Assembly (NCBI RefSeq): GCF_018128025.1
Contig: NZ_JAGSCS010000006.1
Span: 74,501-138,500 of the forward strand
Direction of reading: 5' to 3'
From: Proteiniclasticum sediminis
GTDB taxonomy: Bacteria; Bacillota; Clostridia; Clostridiales; Clostridiaceae
DNA: 64,000 nucleotides
Shown in pieces: positions 32,901 through 40,646 of this stretch. Made by a program: the position numbers and the translations under genes. The notes under the pieces are model-generated. The model made no database searches, was not told the origin of the DNA, and saw only the letters and a program-made list of their open reading frames with translations. Every line of letters starts with the position of its first letter. Position 1 is the first letter of the stretch.

Positions 32901-34187
32901 CTACTTCCTGGCGGAAGAGGCTCTTAGCAGAGCTTTTCCGCGTCTTACGCCTTCCGTCACTTCGATCTTGGACGGACAGACATAGGTACACATGCCGCAT
33001 TCGATGCACTGGTCGGCGCGCAGCTTTGCCAGAAGCTTCACGTCTTTGGCTTCCTCGGCATTATTAATGCGCACAGGAAGAATACCGGCAGGGCAGTGGT
33101 CGTTGCAGCGGCCGCAGCGCAGGCAGGCGATGGTTTCCACAGGCTGAGGTTTCAGGATGGTGATGGCGTTGGAAGAGGTGGTGATCACCACATCATCCGT
33201 GGTGGCGGCTTTGCCCATCATGGGACCTCCGCCGATGATTGTCACTTCTTCAGCGCTGTATCCGCCGATTTGCTCCACCACTTCTTTCACCGGGACGCCC
33301 ACAGGGACCCGAACATTGGTGGGTTCTTTGACGCCGTCACCGCTGATGGTGCAGATCTTGTCCATGATGGGGCGGCCTTCCAGCAGCGCATCAGCGAAAG
33401 CGATGGCCGTGGTGGCATTATTGACGATGACCCCGATTTCTCCGGGCAGTTTATCATAGCGTTTTTTAAAGATCTCGTAGATCAGGGTTCTCTCCCAGCC
33501 CATGGGGTACTGATCCGGCACTTCTTTTACTTTCAGGCCTTCATGACCCTTGATGCCGGCTTCCACTTTGGCGATGAGATCCTTCTTCGTTTTCTTGATG
33601 GCGATGAGGGCTTCCTTGGCTCCGGACATTTTCAGCATGGTTTTGGTGCCCAGAATGAGCTTTTCCAGTTGATCGTCGATGATCCGGTAATCCGCGGTGA
33701 TATACGGTTCGCACTCCACGGCATTGATGACCAGGGTGTGCACATCCTTGGCGCCCTTGTATTTCACATAGGACGGGAATCCTGCTCCACCGCAGCCCAC
33801 GATGCCGGCATTCATCATGAAGCTTACCAGTTCCTCCACGGAGGCTTTGTCAGCGTCCAAGGGGGCAAACGGCGCTTCAAAAGTATACTGGCCGTCATTC
33901 TTGATGACCAGGTGTTCAATGACTCTGCCTGTGGCATGTTCGAGTTCTTCTACCCCTTCCACAGTTCCGGAAACGGAGGCGAAAATCGGCACAACAAAAT
34001 GATCGTTGCGCTTGGCGATGACGGTTCCCTTTTTGACCTGTTCCCCCACCTTCACAAGGATATCCGTACATGCCATCAGAGGAATATATACCCGTTCCCC
34101 GGCTTGGATATCTCTCACTTCGCTGTGGTTGGTCAATTCTTTGTGCCCGTGAAGATGAAGCTTCATGGGTCCAATCAATATTGACAT
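32901..34187 (-). CDS. rnfC: Rnf electron transport complex subunit RnfC
   Basis: A 428-aa peripheral subunit that receives or donates electrons at NAD(H). It contains the Gly-rich FMN/NADH loop GIVGCGGAGFPSYVK, VINAVECEPYITAD, and two [4Fe-4S] motifs CLRCGRCNDHCP and CIECGMCTYVCP near the C-terminus. Start 34187 (MSILIGPMKLHLHGH) fits the family; an upstream in-frame ATG at 34250 has no better ribosome site. It is first in rnfC-D-G-E-A. Confidence 0.96.
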   Translation of the reverse strand: MSILIGPMKLHLHGHKELTNHSEVRDIQAGERVYIPLMACTDILVKVGEQVKKGTVIAKRNDHFVVPIFASVSGTVEGVEELEHATGRVIEHLVIKNDGQYTFEAPFAPLDADKASVEELVSFMMNAGIVGCGGAGFPSYVKYKGAKDVHTLVINAVECEPYITADYRIIDDQLEKLILGTKTMLKMSGAKEALIAIKKTKKDLIAKVEAGIKGHEGLKVKEVPDQYPMGWERTLIYEIFKKRYDKLPGEIGVIVNNATTAIAFADALLEGRPIMDKICTISGDGVKEPTNVRVPVGVPVKEVVEQIGGYSAEEVTIIGGGPMMGKAATTDDVVITTSSNAITILKPQPVETIACLRCGRCNDHCPAGILPVRINNAEEAKDVKLLAKLRADQCIECGMCTYVCPSKIEVTEGVRRGKALLRASSARK

Positions 34188-34283
34188 ACTGTTCACCCGA
34201 CCTTTCAGAGATTCGTTAAGTTTTAGACTAAGAATCACACAAGCTCCCATAAAATTATGTCATTCTTATTAACTTCCTGAATA

Positions 34284-34289
34284 ATTATA
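34284..34289 (-). promoter_or_regulatory. Extended -10 promoter of the rnf operon
   Basis: TATAAT (34284-34289) on the minus strand is preceded by TGC, giving an extended -10. A weak TTTCAA lies 16 bp upstream as a -35. The leader before rnfC is about 90 nt. Confidence 0.55.
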
Positions 34290-34640
34290 GCATAAAACCA
34301 AAGAGTTGAAACGGTTGCGGTTCAAGATTTGATTTGATTTTAACGAAATCTGCACCATATTCCGGCATTTTCCCACGAGTTTATTAATTTAAACCATTAC
34401 ATTGATTAATCATATTTTTATCAAATAATTAGAGTTAATTTAACAAAACCATAACAATCTTGACTGAAATTGGGAGGTTTTCAAGAAAACAGTAAAAAAC
34501 AATGAATCTATTGCGTGACAATTCATCGCTTCCCCCTCGAATTTCATGAGTCAACTTTCATCTTTCACATTTTCGCATTCATCCACATTCCCCCTGCTTT
34601 GAGGGAGATTTCCGCCTGGTAATCCCGTTTTTCCCGTGTC
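34290..34640. other. AT-rich gene-free interval between divergent rnfC and ispF
   Basis: About 350 bp of AT-rich sequence with no credible reading frame and no strong inverted repeat. It holds the two divergent promoters at its edges and nothing else that I can identify. Confidence 0.6.
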
Positions 34641-34644
34641 ATGG

Positions 34645-34686
34645 TATAATGAGAGAAGAAATCAATGGTCATCTTGCAGGATGACC
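34645..34686 (+). promoter_or_regulatory. ispF promoter and leader hairpin
   Basis: TATAAT (34645-34650) preceded by TGG is an extended -10 with no good -35. Just downstream GGTCATC (34667-34673) pairs with GATGACC (34680-34686), followed by GTTTT and the AGGAGG ribosome site. The hairpin is close enough to the ribosome site to matter for translation or RNA stability. Confidence 0.5.
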
Positions 34687-34703
34687 GTTTTAGGAGGAAC
34701 AAG

Positions 34704-35180
34704 ATGAGAGTTGGATTAGGATATGACGTTCACCGCCTGGTGGAAGGCCGGGACCTGATCATCGGCGGCGTGAAGATCCCCCATGACAAAGGTCTTCTGG
34801 GGCATTCCGATGCAGATGTGCTCACCCACGCCCTCATGGATGCCCTGCTGGGGGCTGCAGCCCTGGGGGACATCGGTACCCATTTTCCCGACACAGCTTT
34901 GGAGTACAAAGGCGCTGACAGTCTGGTACTCCTGGCAAAGGTCAAGGCGCTGCTCAAAGAAAAGAACTACAAGGTTATTAACGTGGATGGCACAATCATT
35001 GCCCAGGAACCCAAGATGAAGCCCCATATCCCGGAAATGCGGGAAAAACTGGCAGCCATTCTGAAGATCGCCGTGGAAGACATCAACATTAAAGCCACCA
35101 CGGAAGAGGGGCTGGGCTTCACCGGCGCCAAAGAAGGCATCTCGGCCCAGGTCATCGTCATGATTGATAAACGCTTCTAG
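34704..35180 (+). CDS. ispF: 2-C-methyl-D-erythritol 2,4-cyclodiphosphate synthase IspF
   Basis: A 158-aa trimeric zinc enzyme of the MEP isoprenoid pathway; it cyclises CDP-methylerythritol 2-phosphate. The N-terminal [12 protein letters not shown] provides Asp and His zinc ligands, [20 protein letters not shown] the CDP-binding and metal region, and the C-terminus has [13 protein letters not shown], the family signature. Start at 34704 behind AGGAGG. It is the first of a short plus-strand set with a nitroreductase. Confidence 0.97.
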   Translation: MRVGLGYDVHRLVEGRDLIIGGVKIPHDKGLLGHSDADVLTHALMDALLGAAALGDIGTHFPDTALEYKGADSLVLLAKVKALLKEKNYKVINVDGTIIAQEPKMKPHIPEMREKLAAILKIAVEDINIKATTEEGLGFTGAKEGISAQVIVMIDKRF

Positions 35181-35211
35181 CCATCGGGAGATCATCTTAG
35201 GGGGGAATCGC

Positions 35212-36018
35212 TTGGAACTCTATGAAAACATCTTTAAACGTAAATCCACCAAGGCTTTTCAAATGGACAGCCTGGATGAGGATTCCCTTCGTCGTGTGGA
35301 GGAAATCCTGAAGACTGCCCCCAATCTCTTCGAGGGCATGAAGGTAACCTATGGACTGCTTCGGGAGGGGAAAGAATTCTCGGAGAAAGCCACGGGAATT
35401 CTCGGCGCCTACACCCGGGTGAAGGCCCCGCATTTCCTCATTCTCACCATGGAACCCAAACCGGGCTTCCGCCAGGCCACAGGCTATTCCCTAGCCCATG
35501 TGGTGCTGGCCTTGAATGATTTGGGGATCGCCACCTGCATCACCTACCCCGGTGCCGACAAAGAAGTTCTCCAAAAATATCTGGAGATTCCCGAGGAAGA
35601 GGTTCCCGTGCTCTTCGTGGCCTTTGGCAATCCTCAAAATCCTGCGGAGCTTTATCCGCCCCTGGATTACTATAAACGCCGGGGACTGTCGGACATCATC
35701 ATCCAAGGGCCGGTGAAACGGAAATACAAGCCTCTCTTCGAGGCCGTACGACTCGCCCCTTCGTCCTTCAACACCCAACCCTGGCGTTTTTCCGTGGATG
35801 GCAATAAGGTCCACGTAGCTCGCGTCAAGTTGGGCTTTGTGAAGAATAAGCTGTTCAGCTCCCTGAACAAAATCGACATGGGCATCGCCCTGGCCTATCT
35901 CCTCATTGCCATCAAAGCCAAGAATTTCAAATTTAATCTGATTAAGGAAGAGTTCAGCCATCCGGAGATGGAGTACATGATCACTGTGGAAATTCTGGAG
36001 GAACCAAGGAGGCCTTAA
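35212..36018 (+). CDS. TM1586-type nitroreductase family protein
   Basis: A 268-aa flavoprotein-like protein. It has two similar halves, an N-terminal half with an FMN-reductase-like SLAHVVLALNDLGIATCI and a C-terminal half with RLAPSSFNTQPWRF. This pattern matches putative nitroreductases of the Thermotoga TM1586 group. Start is TTG 35212 behind GGGGGG. Substrate cannot be predicted. It lies 31 nt after ispF and 1 nt before a small membrane peptide gene. Confidence 0.75.
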   Translation: MELYENIFKRKSTKAFQMDSLDEDSLRRVEEILKTAPNLFEGMKVTYGLLREGKEFSEKATGILGAYTRVKAPHFLILTMEPKPGFRQATGYSLAHVVLALNDLGIATCITYPGADKEVLQKYLEIPEEEVPVLFVAFGNPQNPAELYPPLDYYKRRGLSDIIIQGPVKRKYKPLFEAVRLAPSSFNTQPWRFSVDGNKVHVARVKLGFVKNKLFSSLNKIDMGIALAYLLIAIKAKNFKFNLIKEEFSHPEMEYMITVEILEEPRRP

Positions 36019-36019
36019 C

Positions 36020-36136
36020 ATGATCATCCCTTTGAACCGCAAAAAGGTGTTTCTGCTCCTCTTTCTTCTCGGTCTTTTTCTGGCCGTGGAGGGGGAAGAA
36101 GTCCTGCGAAAACAGCAGACGAAAAACAGCCTGTAA
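36020..36136 (+). CDS. Small single-pass membrane peptide
   Basis: A 38-aa open reading frame starting at ATG 36020, one base after the nitroreductase stop, with AAGGAGG in good position. It has a basic N-terminus (PLNRKK), one hydrophobic helix (VFLLLFLLGLFLAV) and a charged tail. This resembles other small membrane proteins that attach to a larger partner. The nitroreductase is the natural candidate partner. No family recognised. Confidence 0.6.
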   Translation: MIIPLNRKKVFLLLFLLGLFLAVEGEEVLRKQQTKNSL

Positions 36137-36140
36137 ACCA

Positions 36141-36176
36141 AAGAGGTCTGCTTCTCCCAAGGGAAGCAGACCTCTT
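36141..36176. terminator. Hairpin between convergent genes
   Basis: A perfect 14-bp stem (AAGAGGTCTGCTTC, 36141-36154, with 36163-36176) with an eight-base loop. There is no clear U-tract on either strand, but its place between the plus-strand nitroreductase set and the minus-strand gene at 36194 makes a shared terminator likely. Confidence 0.7.
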
Positions 36177-36193
36177 CGTGATTATGCGCGATA

Positions 36194-36532
36194 TTACAGG
36201 AGATGGGTCTGATGGAGGGGCGGATTTTCCACCACGACCAGTTCATTTTTTCCTTCTCCTTGGGTGAGCTTAAGATGATGCTTCCGGGCATCCAGCTCCA
36301 CAAAGCTCATGGAAGACTGAAGATCCCGGTCTGCCAGAAAGTGCAGGGAATAGATCTCTGTTTGTCCTACGCGCAGGAGTATCGTCGACACCAGAAAAAA
36401 CTCCATTTCGATCTTATAGCGGAAAATCAGCGGTTTCCCGTAGTTGTCCACAAAATAATCTAGGTCCCCTTCCCGGTCCTTCACGGACCGGAGGGTGTAT
36501 TCGCCCCGAAGAATCTCCTCCAGTTTCAGCAT
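36194..36532 (-). CDS. Unrecognised 112-aa protein
   Basis: A 112-aa soluble, beta-rich, charged protein (MLKLEEILRGEYTLRSVKD). It has no signal peptide, membrane helix or known motif; the C-terminus (ENPPLHQTHLL) is polar. The start is supported by GGAGGG nine bases upstream. It lies alone on the minus strand between proS and the convergent nitroreductase set. No function is proposed. Confidence 0.7.
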   Translation of the reverse strand: MLKLEEILRGEYTLRSVKDREGDLDYFVDNYGKPLIFRYKIEMEFFLVSTILLRVGQTEIYSLHFLADRDLQSSMSFVELDARKHHLKLTQGEGKNELVVVENPPLHQTHLL

Positions 36533-36616
36533 GGTCCATCCCTCCTCGAAATTGCAGTGCTCTTTCTTCTATTATAGGCTAGATTTCTTCCCTTCGTTCC
36601 TCAGGAGAGATTTTTC

Positions 36617-36690
36617 GAAAAAAATTGGCTTCCCGTTCACAGCTTAGTCATCCTTTCCGTGAGGAATACCGCTGTGGCTGGGAAGCCATT
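36617..36690 (-). terminator. Terminator of proS
   Basis: On the minus strand TGGCTTCCC near 36688 pairs with GGGAAGCCA near 36627. An inner ACAGC/GCTGT stem supports it. TTTTTTT follows at the end. Confidence 0.75.
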
Positions 36691-36722
36691 TTATTCAGTT
36701 TTGCGGATCCGTAGAGTTGCTT

Positions 36723-38159
36723 TTAGTACGCCTTACCCCAGTATACCAGGGTGTCGGTTTCCTTACCGCAGCAGATGCAGTGGTCAGCAACCTTTTCCTG
36801 CTCGAAGGGCATGCATCGGGAGCTCAGTCCGTAGACTTCCTTGATCTCCTCTTCGCACTTCAGCTCTCCGCACCACATGGCCTTGATGAATCCAGGCTTG
36901 TGGTCGGCAGCCTCGCGCATCTCTTCCGGCGTGGTCGCCACGGAGGTCATGGTGTGCATACGTTCCGTGGCCTTGGCCAGGAGCGCATCATGGATTTCGT
37001 CCAGGAGACGGGGAATGACAGTTTCCAGATCATCCATGTTCACAAACATCTTCTCACGGGTATCGCGTCTTACCAGAACCACCTGGTTGTTTTCAATATC
37101 CTTGGGTCCCACTTCAAGCCGGAGGGGAACGCCCTTCATCTCGTACTCGCTGAACTTCCAGCCGGGCTTCTTGTCGGTGGCATCCACCTTGACCCGGGCA
37201 TAGGCGCTAATCTTCTGTCTCAGTTCCTCTGCCTTTTCCAGAACGCCTTCCTTGTGGTGAGCCACAGGGATGATCACCAGCTGGGTGGGGGCTACGCGGG
37301 GGGGCAGGATGAGACCGGAGTCATCGCCGTGGACCATGATAATGGCGCCAATGACGCGGGTAGACAGTCCCCAGCTGGTCTGATGGACATGCTGCAGTTT
37401 TCCGTCTCTACCCGTGAAGCGAATGCCGAAGGCTTCCGCGAAGCCCTGGCCAAAGTTATGGGAGGTACCGGACTGCAGGGCCTTGCCATCGTGCATGAGG
37501 GCTTCGATGGTATAGGTGGCTTCTGCCCCGGCAAACTTCTCCTTGTCGGTCTTTCTTCCCTTGACCACGGGGATGGCCAAGAGATCCCGAAGGGTATCGG
37601 CATAGACATTCAGCATGCGGATGGTTTCTTCCTGGGCTTCTTCCGCCGTTTCATGGATGGTGTGTCCTTCCTGCCAGAGGAACTCGGAGGTTCTCAGGAA
37701 GGGACGGGTGGTTTTCTCCCAGCGGATGACGCTGCACCACTGGTTGTACTTCTTGGGCAGATCATTGTAGGACTGGATGATGTTGGAGAAGTGCTCACAG
37801 AAGAGCGTTTCCGAGGTGGGACGGATGCACAGACGCTCCTGAAGCTTCTCCTCGCCGCCGTGGGTGACCCAGGCCACTTCAGGGGCAAAGCCCACCACAT
37901 GATCCTTTTCCTTCTGAAGAAGGCTTTCGGGAATGAGCATGGGCATATAGACATTCTCATGGCCCGTTTCCTTAAATTTCCTATCCAGATAACCCTGGAT
38001 GTTTTCCCAGATGGCGTATCCGTAAGGACGCAGAATCACCGCTCCCTTCACCAGGGAATACTCGATGAGTTCCGCCTTCTTGACGATATCCGTATACCAT
38101 TGCGCAAAATCCACATCCATGGATGTGATCGCTTCGACGAGTTTTTTGTTTTTTTCCAT
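36723..38159 (-). CDS. proS: Prolyl-tRNA synthetase, archaeal/eukaryotic-like type
   Basis: A 478-aa class II synthetase that charges tRNA-Pro. Motif 2 appears in [26 protein letters not shown] split over residues 140-170, and motif 3 in [17 protein letters not shown] zinc-binding Cys set ([19 protein letters not shown]) ends the protein. The bacterial INS editing insertion is absent. Start at 38159 follows GGAGG by six bases. A T-box leader controls it, and a separate YbaK protein in this window may supply editing. Confidence 0.96.
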   Translation of the reverse strand: MEKNKKLVEAITSMDVDFAQWYTDIVKKAELIEYSLVKGAVILRPYGYAIWENIQGYLDRKFKETGHENVYMPMLIPESLLQKEKDHVVGFAPEVAWVTHGGEEKLQERLCIRPTSETLFCEHFSNIIQSYNDLPKKYNQWCSVIRWEKTTRPFLRTSEFLWQEGHTIHETAEEAQEETIRMLNVYADTLRDLLAIPVVKGRKTDKEKFAGAEATYTIEALMHDGKALQSGTSHNFGQGFAEAFGIRFTGRDGKLQHVHQTSWGLSTRVIGAIIMVHGDDSGLILPPRVAPTQLVIIPVAHHKEGVLEKAEELRQKISAYARVKVDATDKKPGWKFSEYEMKGVPLRLEVGPKDIENNQVVLVRRDTREKMFVNMDDLETVIPRLLDEIHDALLAKATERMHTMTSVATTPEEMREAADHKPGFIKAMWCGELKCEEEIKEVYGLSSRCMPFEQEKVADHCICCGKETDTLVYWGKAY

Positions 38160-38187
38160 ATTCATCCTCCTAAATCTTTTTGACCAC

Positions 38188-38391
38188 AAAAAAAGTACCA
38201 ATCAAGGGGCCGGAACGTCCGGCGGTACCACCCTAATTGATACAATGTATCCACTCTAAAGGATAACGGCTTTCCCCGCTCATAAATGAGAACTCCAAGA
38301 TGGGTTCCGGAACCTTTCCCTGAGGGCTTCCACCATTTCCCTCTCGCTGTGAAGGCAGTCTTTCCGTACTGTTTCTCTTCAACGTCTTTGC
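38188..38391 (-). ncRNA. T-box leader of proS
   Basis: The transcript has a complex 5' stem region, a possible Pro specifier in GGAACCCATC (38299-38308, CCC or CCA) and the canonical T-box AGGGTGGTACCGCC (38221-38234). The terminator arms, GTATCAATTAGGG and CCCCTTGATTGGTAC, pair with G-T pairs, and a U-run (38188-38194) follows. Uncharged tRNA-Pro should stabilise the antiterminator and raise proS expression. Confidence 0.92.
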
Positions 38392-38397
38392 TAATCA

Positions 38398-38426
38398 ATT
38401 CTATCGGAAAAGGCCTTCTGCGTCAA
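38398..38426 (-). promoter_or_regulatory. SigA promoter of the proS T-box
   Basis: On the minus strand TTGACG (38421-38426), a 17-bp spacer and TAGAAT (38398-38403). The start near 38391 is just upstream of the T-box stem. A 7-bp tandem repeat lies only 15 bp upstream of the -35. Confidence 0.85.
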
Positions 38427-38440
38427 GATGCTTCAAAAAT

Positions 38441-38474
38441 GTGACCGGTGACCGGTGACCGGTGACCGGTGAAC
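38441..38474. repeat. GTGACCG tandem repeat next to the proS promoter
   Basis: Four exact 7-bp copies of GTGACCG plus a partial GTGAAC. The units overlap palindromic ACCGGT and GGTGACC. Such an array can change in copy number by replication slippage, and it lies 15 bp upstream of the proS -35. No gene overlaps it. Confidence 0.9.
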
Positions 38475-38568
38475 AGACGGAGGACCTCCCGGGGACCGCC
38501 GTAAAAACTTCACGTTGAAGTAATGCTTTCTCGAAACCATGAAGCAACCATGACCGGACCTAAAATTA

Positions 38569-38668
38569 TTCGACTATACTCGTAAAACTTCTGTTTTTAA
38601 CTTTTTGTTCGACTATACTCGTAAAACTTACTCTTTTTGCTTTTTATTCGACTATACTCGTAAAACTT
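38569..38668. repeat. Three 22-bp direct repeats with a 39-bp period
   Basis: Three exact copies of TTCGACTATACTCGTAAAAC plus TT at 38569-38590, 38608-38629 and 38647-38668. The two 17-bp spacers are T-rich and similar to each other. Each unit contains a near-palindrome CGACTATACTCG and starts TTCGACT, one base from the Spo0A half-site. The rest of 38475-38857 shows no gene. Confidence 0.9.
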
Positions 38669-38857
38669 CTATAAGCATAATCGTTCACCGACAAGTCCAT
38701 TAATAAAAAAGCTCTTTTTCGAATCACAAAAGCGTTCCTCTAAGAAAAGCGTTAACAGAAAATCTCCCCGGAGACAGTATCCTCTGGGATTGCCTCGTGA
38801 CAGCTGCACTTTTCAGCAATGATCAAACTCAAAACCATACTGTGGAATGGAGAATCC

Positions 38858-39118
38858 CTATACCACCCACCAGGTTTTGGACCGGGGTTCCAGATACAGA
38901 GCATAGCGGTCTTTAAACTGCTTACGCCTTCCCTCCACATGATAGGTCATTTCCTTGAGACCGTTATGCTCGAGGACACGGATAAAGGACACCCGATCCA
39001 CCTCCACGGTGAGATATCGGGCACATTCCACCTGGTAATACCGGAACTTCAGGGGATAGATCCTGCCGTTTCGAAAATAAGTGATGACTTCGCAAGGCTG
39101 TTTCAACTTTTGTCTCAT
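38858..39118 (-). CDS. Small SOS-controlled protein of unknown function
   Basis: An 86-aa basic protein beginning MRQKLKQPCEVITYFRNGRI, with a beta-rich predicted fold and a C-terminal KTWWVV. I do not recognise a family with confidence; it recalls the short companion proteins seen with dinB-type genes, but no such gene is nearby. The start at 39118 has AAGGAG upstream. Control by an SOS box in its promoter is the best clue to its role in the DNA-damage response. Confidence 0.7.
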   Translation of the reverse strand: MRQKLKQPCEVITYFRNGRIYPLKFRYYQVECARYLTVEVDRVSFIRVLEHNGLKEMTYHVEGRRKQFKDRYALYLEPRSKTWWVV

Positions 39119-39152
39119 GTTGAGGACTCCTTCCCTGCATATTCTTACCTTC

Positions 39153-39181
39153 ATTTTAGAACAAATGTTCTTATTTGTCAA
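39153..39181 (-). promoter_or_regulatory. SOS-type promoter with DinR/LexA box in the spacer
   Basis: On the minus strand TTGACA (39176-39181), a 17-bp spacer and TAAAAT (39153-39158). The spacer contains GAACATTTGTTC (39159-39170), a perfect GAAC-N4-GTTC Firmicutes SOS box. LexA bound here would block RNA polymerase directly. Confidence 0.85.
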
Positions 39182-39360
39182 TGGATCCTATATCCCCGGA
39201 TTATGCCTAGATCTTGTGTTTCGTGCAAAGTTACCCACAACATCTTGTGGATGGTGTGCATAATTCATGACCTGGAGATGAACAACTTCAAAGATTATCC
39301 AAAGACGTCACCGTTTCCGCCCATTGCTGAGTACTCATGACGGATTGCGGTGTTTTGGGC

Positions 39361-39388
39361 AAAGAAAACAGGGAGCTTTCGCTCCCTG
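39361..39388 (-). terminator. Terminator after the M23 peptidase gene
   Basis: CAGGGAGC (39369-39376) pairs with GCTCCCTG (39381-39388) around GAAA. On the minus strand TTTTCTTT follows. Confidence 0.88.
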
Positions 39389-39416
39389 GTCAATTTCTTT
39401 CTTTCATTCGTTTGGA

Positions 39417-40466
39417 CTAAATATACTTGCTGGGGTTCACGGGAGTTCCGTTGATCCGAATCTCAAAGTGAAGATGAGGTCCGGTGGAGCGTCCGGTGCT
39501 GCCCATTTTGCCGATCTGCTGACCTTGGGTCACACTCTGACCTACGCTAACCTGAATGGCGCTGAGGTGAGCATAGACCGTTTCAATTCCGCCGCCATGG
39601 CTGATCTTGATGACTTTTCCCAGTCCGCTCTGATAGCCGGCAAAGGTGACCTTGCCTGTACGGGAAGCCAGAATGCGGGTTCCTGCGGAGTTGGCGATAT
39701 CGATTCCTTCATGGAAGGTAATTCTGCGGGTAATGGGGTGCTTGCGGTTGCCAAAGGGGCTGGTGATTCTGCCGCTGGTGGGCTTGATGAAGGAATTGGC
39801 TTTCTTCTCTTCTGCTTCCTTGGCCTTGATTTCGGATTCAATGGACTGTTTTTCCTGGGCAAGGAGCTGCACCTGTCCATTGACTTCTGCCGCTTGGCCG
39901 GATAACTGCTCAATGCTGGAGGAAACCTCCACTAAAGCAAGCTTGGCTTCGGTTCGTCCGGTTTCACTGACCGCAATTTCCGCGGTGAGGGAACTCAGAT
40001 GAGCTTCCAGGGCTTCCTTGATGGTGGCCTTGTCCTCGCTGCGAAGGAAGTTCTCATAGTAGGGACGGAAGGTATCCAGATCGCCATTCACGGCCTTCTC
40101 CAGATCCAAGCTATCCACCTCAAGATACTTGTCAGCGAGTATCAGGTACATGGCCTGAATGGGAGCCACAGCCTTAGGGCCATGATCCAAAAGGTCCATC
40201 TTGGTTTTGACGAGGGTCACCGCTTCGGTTAACTCCCGTGTATGCTGATCATAAAAACTAATTTCGATATTCAATTTTTCCTGCGTGCTCACCTGCTGTG
40301 CGAGCTGCTGATTTGTTTCCTCTGCAGTCTTGCTCACGGTTTCCAGCTGAGTGGCAACCTGGGTGAGTTCCGTCTTGATGTCTTCTGCGAATACGATGGA
40401 TCCGGATGTGCCGATGGTAATCAGTGACAGGGCCACCGCTGCGACAGCGAACTTCAAACCTTTCAT
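39417..40466 (-). CDS. Secreted M23 family metallopeptidase with coiled coil
   Basis: A 349-aa exported protein. A Sec signal peptide (about 1-27, FAVAAVALSLITIGTSGSIVFA) precedes a long coiled coil (about 30-220), which is followed by a LytM/M23 domain with the metal ligands HEGIDIANSAG and HLHFEIRING. The His and Asp for zinc are both present. The layout is that of EnvC/NlpD-like or SpoIIQ-like cell-wall hydrolases that act at division or sporulation. The substrate is peptidoglycan cross-links. Confidence 0.92.
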   Translation of the reverse strand: MKGLKFAVAAVALSLITIGTSGSIVFAEDIKTELTQVATQLETVSKTAEETNQQLAQQVSTQEKLNIEISFYDQHTRELTEAVTLVKTKMDLLDHGPKAVAPIQAMYLILADKYLEVDSLDLEKAVNGDLDTFRPYYENFLRSEDKATIKEALEAHLSSLTAEIAVSETGRTEAKLALVEVSSSIEQLSGQAAEVNGQVQLLAQEKQSIESEIKAKEAEEKKANSFIKPTSGRITSPFGNRKHPITRRITFHEGIDIANSAGTRILASRTGKVTFAGYQSGLGKVIKISHGGGIETVYAHLSAIQVSVGQSVTQGQQIGKMGSTGRSTGPHLHFEIRINGTPVNPSKYI

Positions 40467-40646
40467 AACTTTCCTCCAATGGTGAACTGTCTTACGACTG
40501 TTACATCGTATAATCTCAGTATGAAGAAATTATGAAGATCGGAATAAATTATTGATTTAAAGTTAAAGGTTTATTCGACACAGTTCACAAATCGAGGCGG
40601 AGCGCCAATAATGACACTTCTTTGTCACCGCTTTTTCCCCATGGGA

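Noticed and set aside
36717-38183. A 488-codon open frame on the plus strand opposite proS
   Set aside because: It mirrors the proS codons almost exactly. proS has clear class II synthetase motifs, a ribosome site and a T-box, whereas the antisense frame has no start signal or family.
38162-38398. A 78-codon minus-strand frame upstream of proS
   Set aside because: It overlaps the T-box leader, whose structure and conserved AGGGTGGTACCGCC explain the sequence.
38569-38668. CRISPR-like array of three repeats
   Set aside because: Repeats are 22 bp and spacers only 17 bp, the spacers resemble each other, and no cas genes are in the window.
39231-39262. TTACCCACA and CCACAACATCTTGTGG near the SOS gene as further DnaA boxes
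   Set aside because: The first has a mismatch and the second is a simple hairpin. Alone they are too weak to call.
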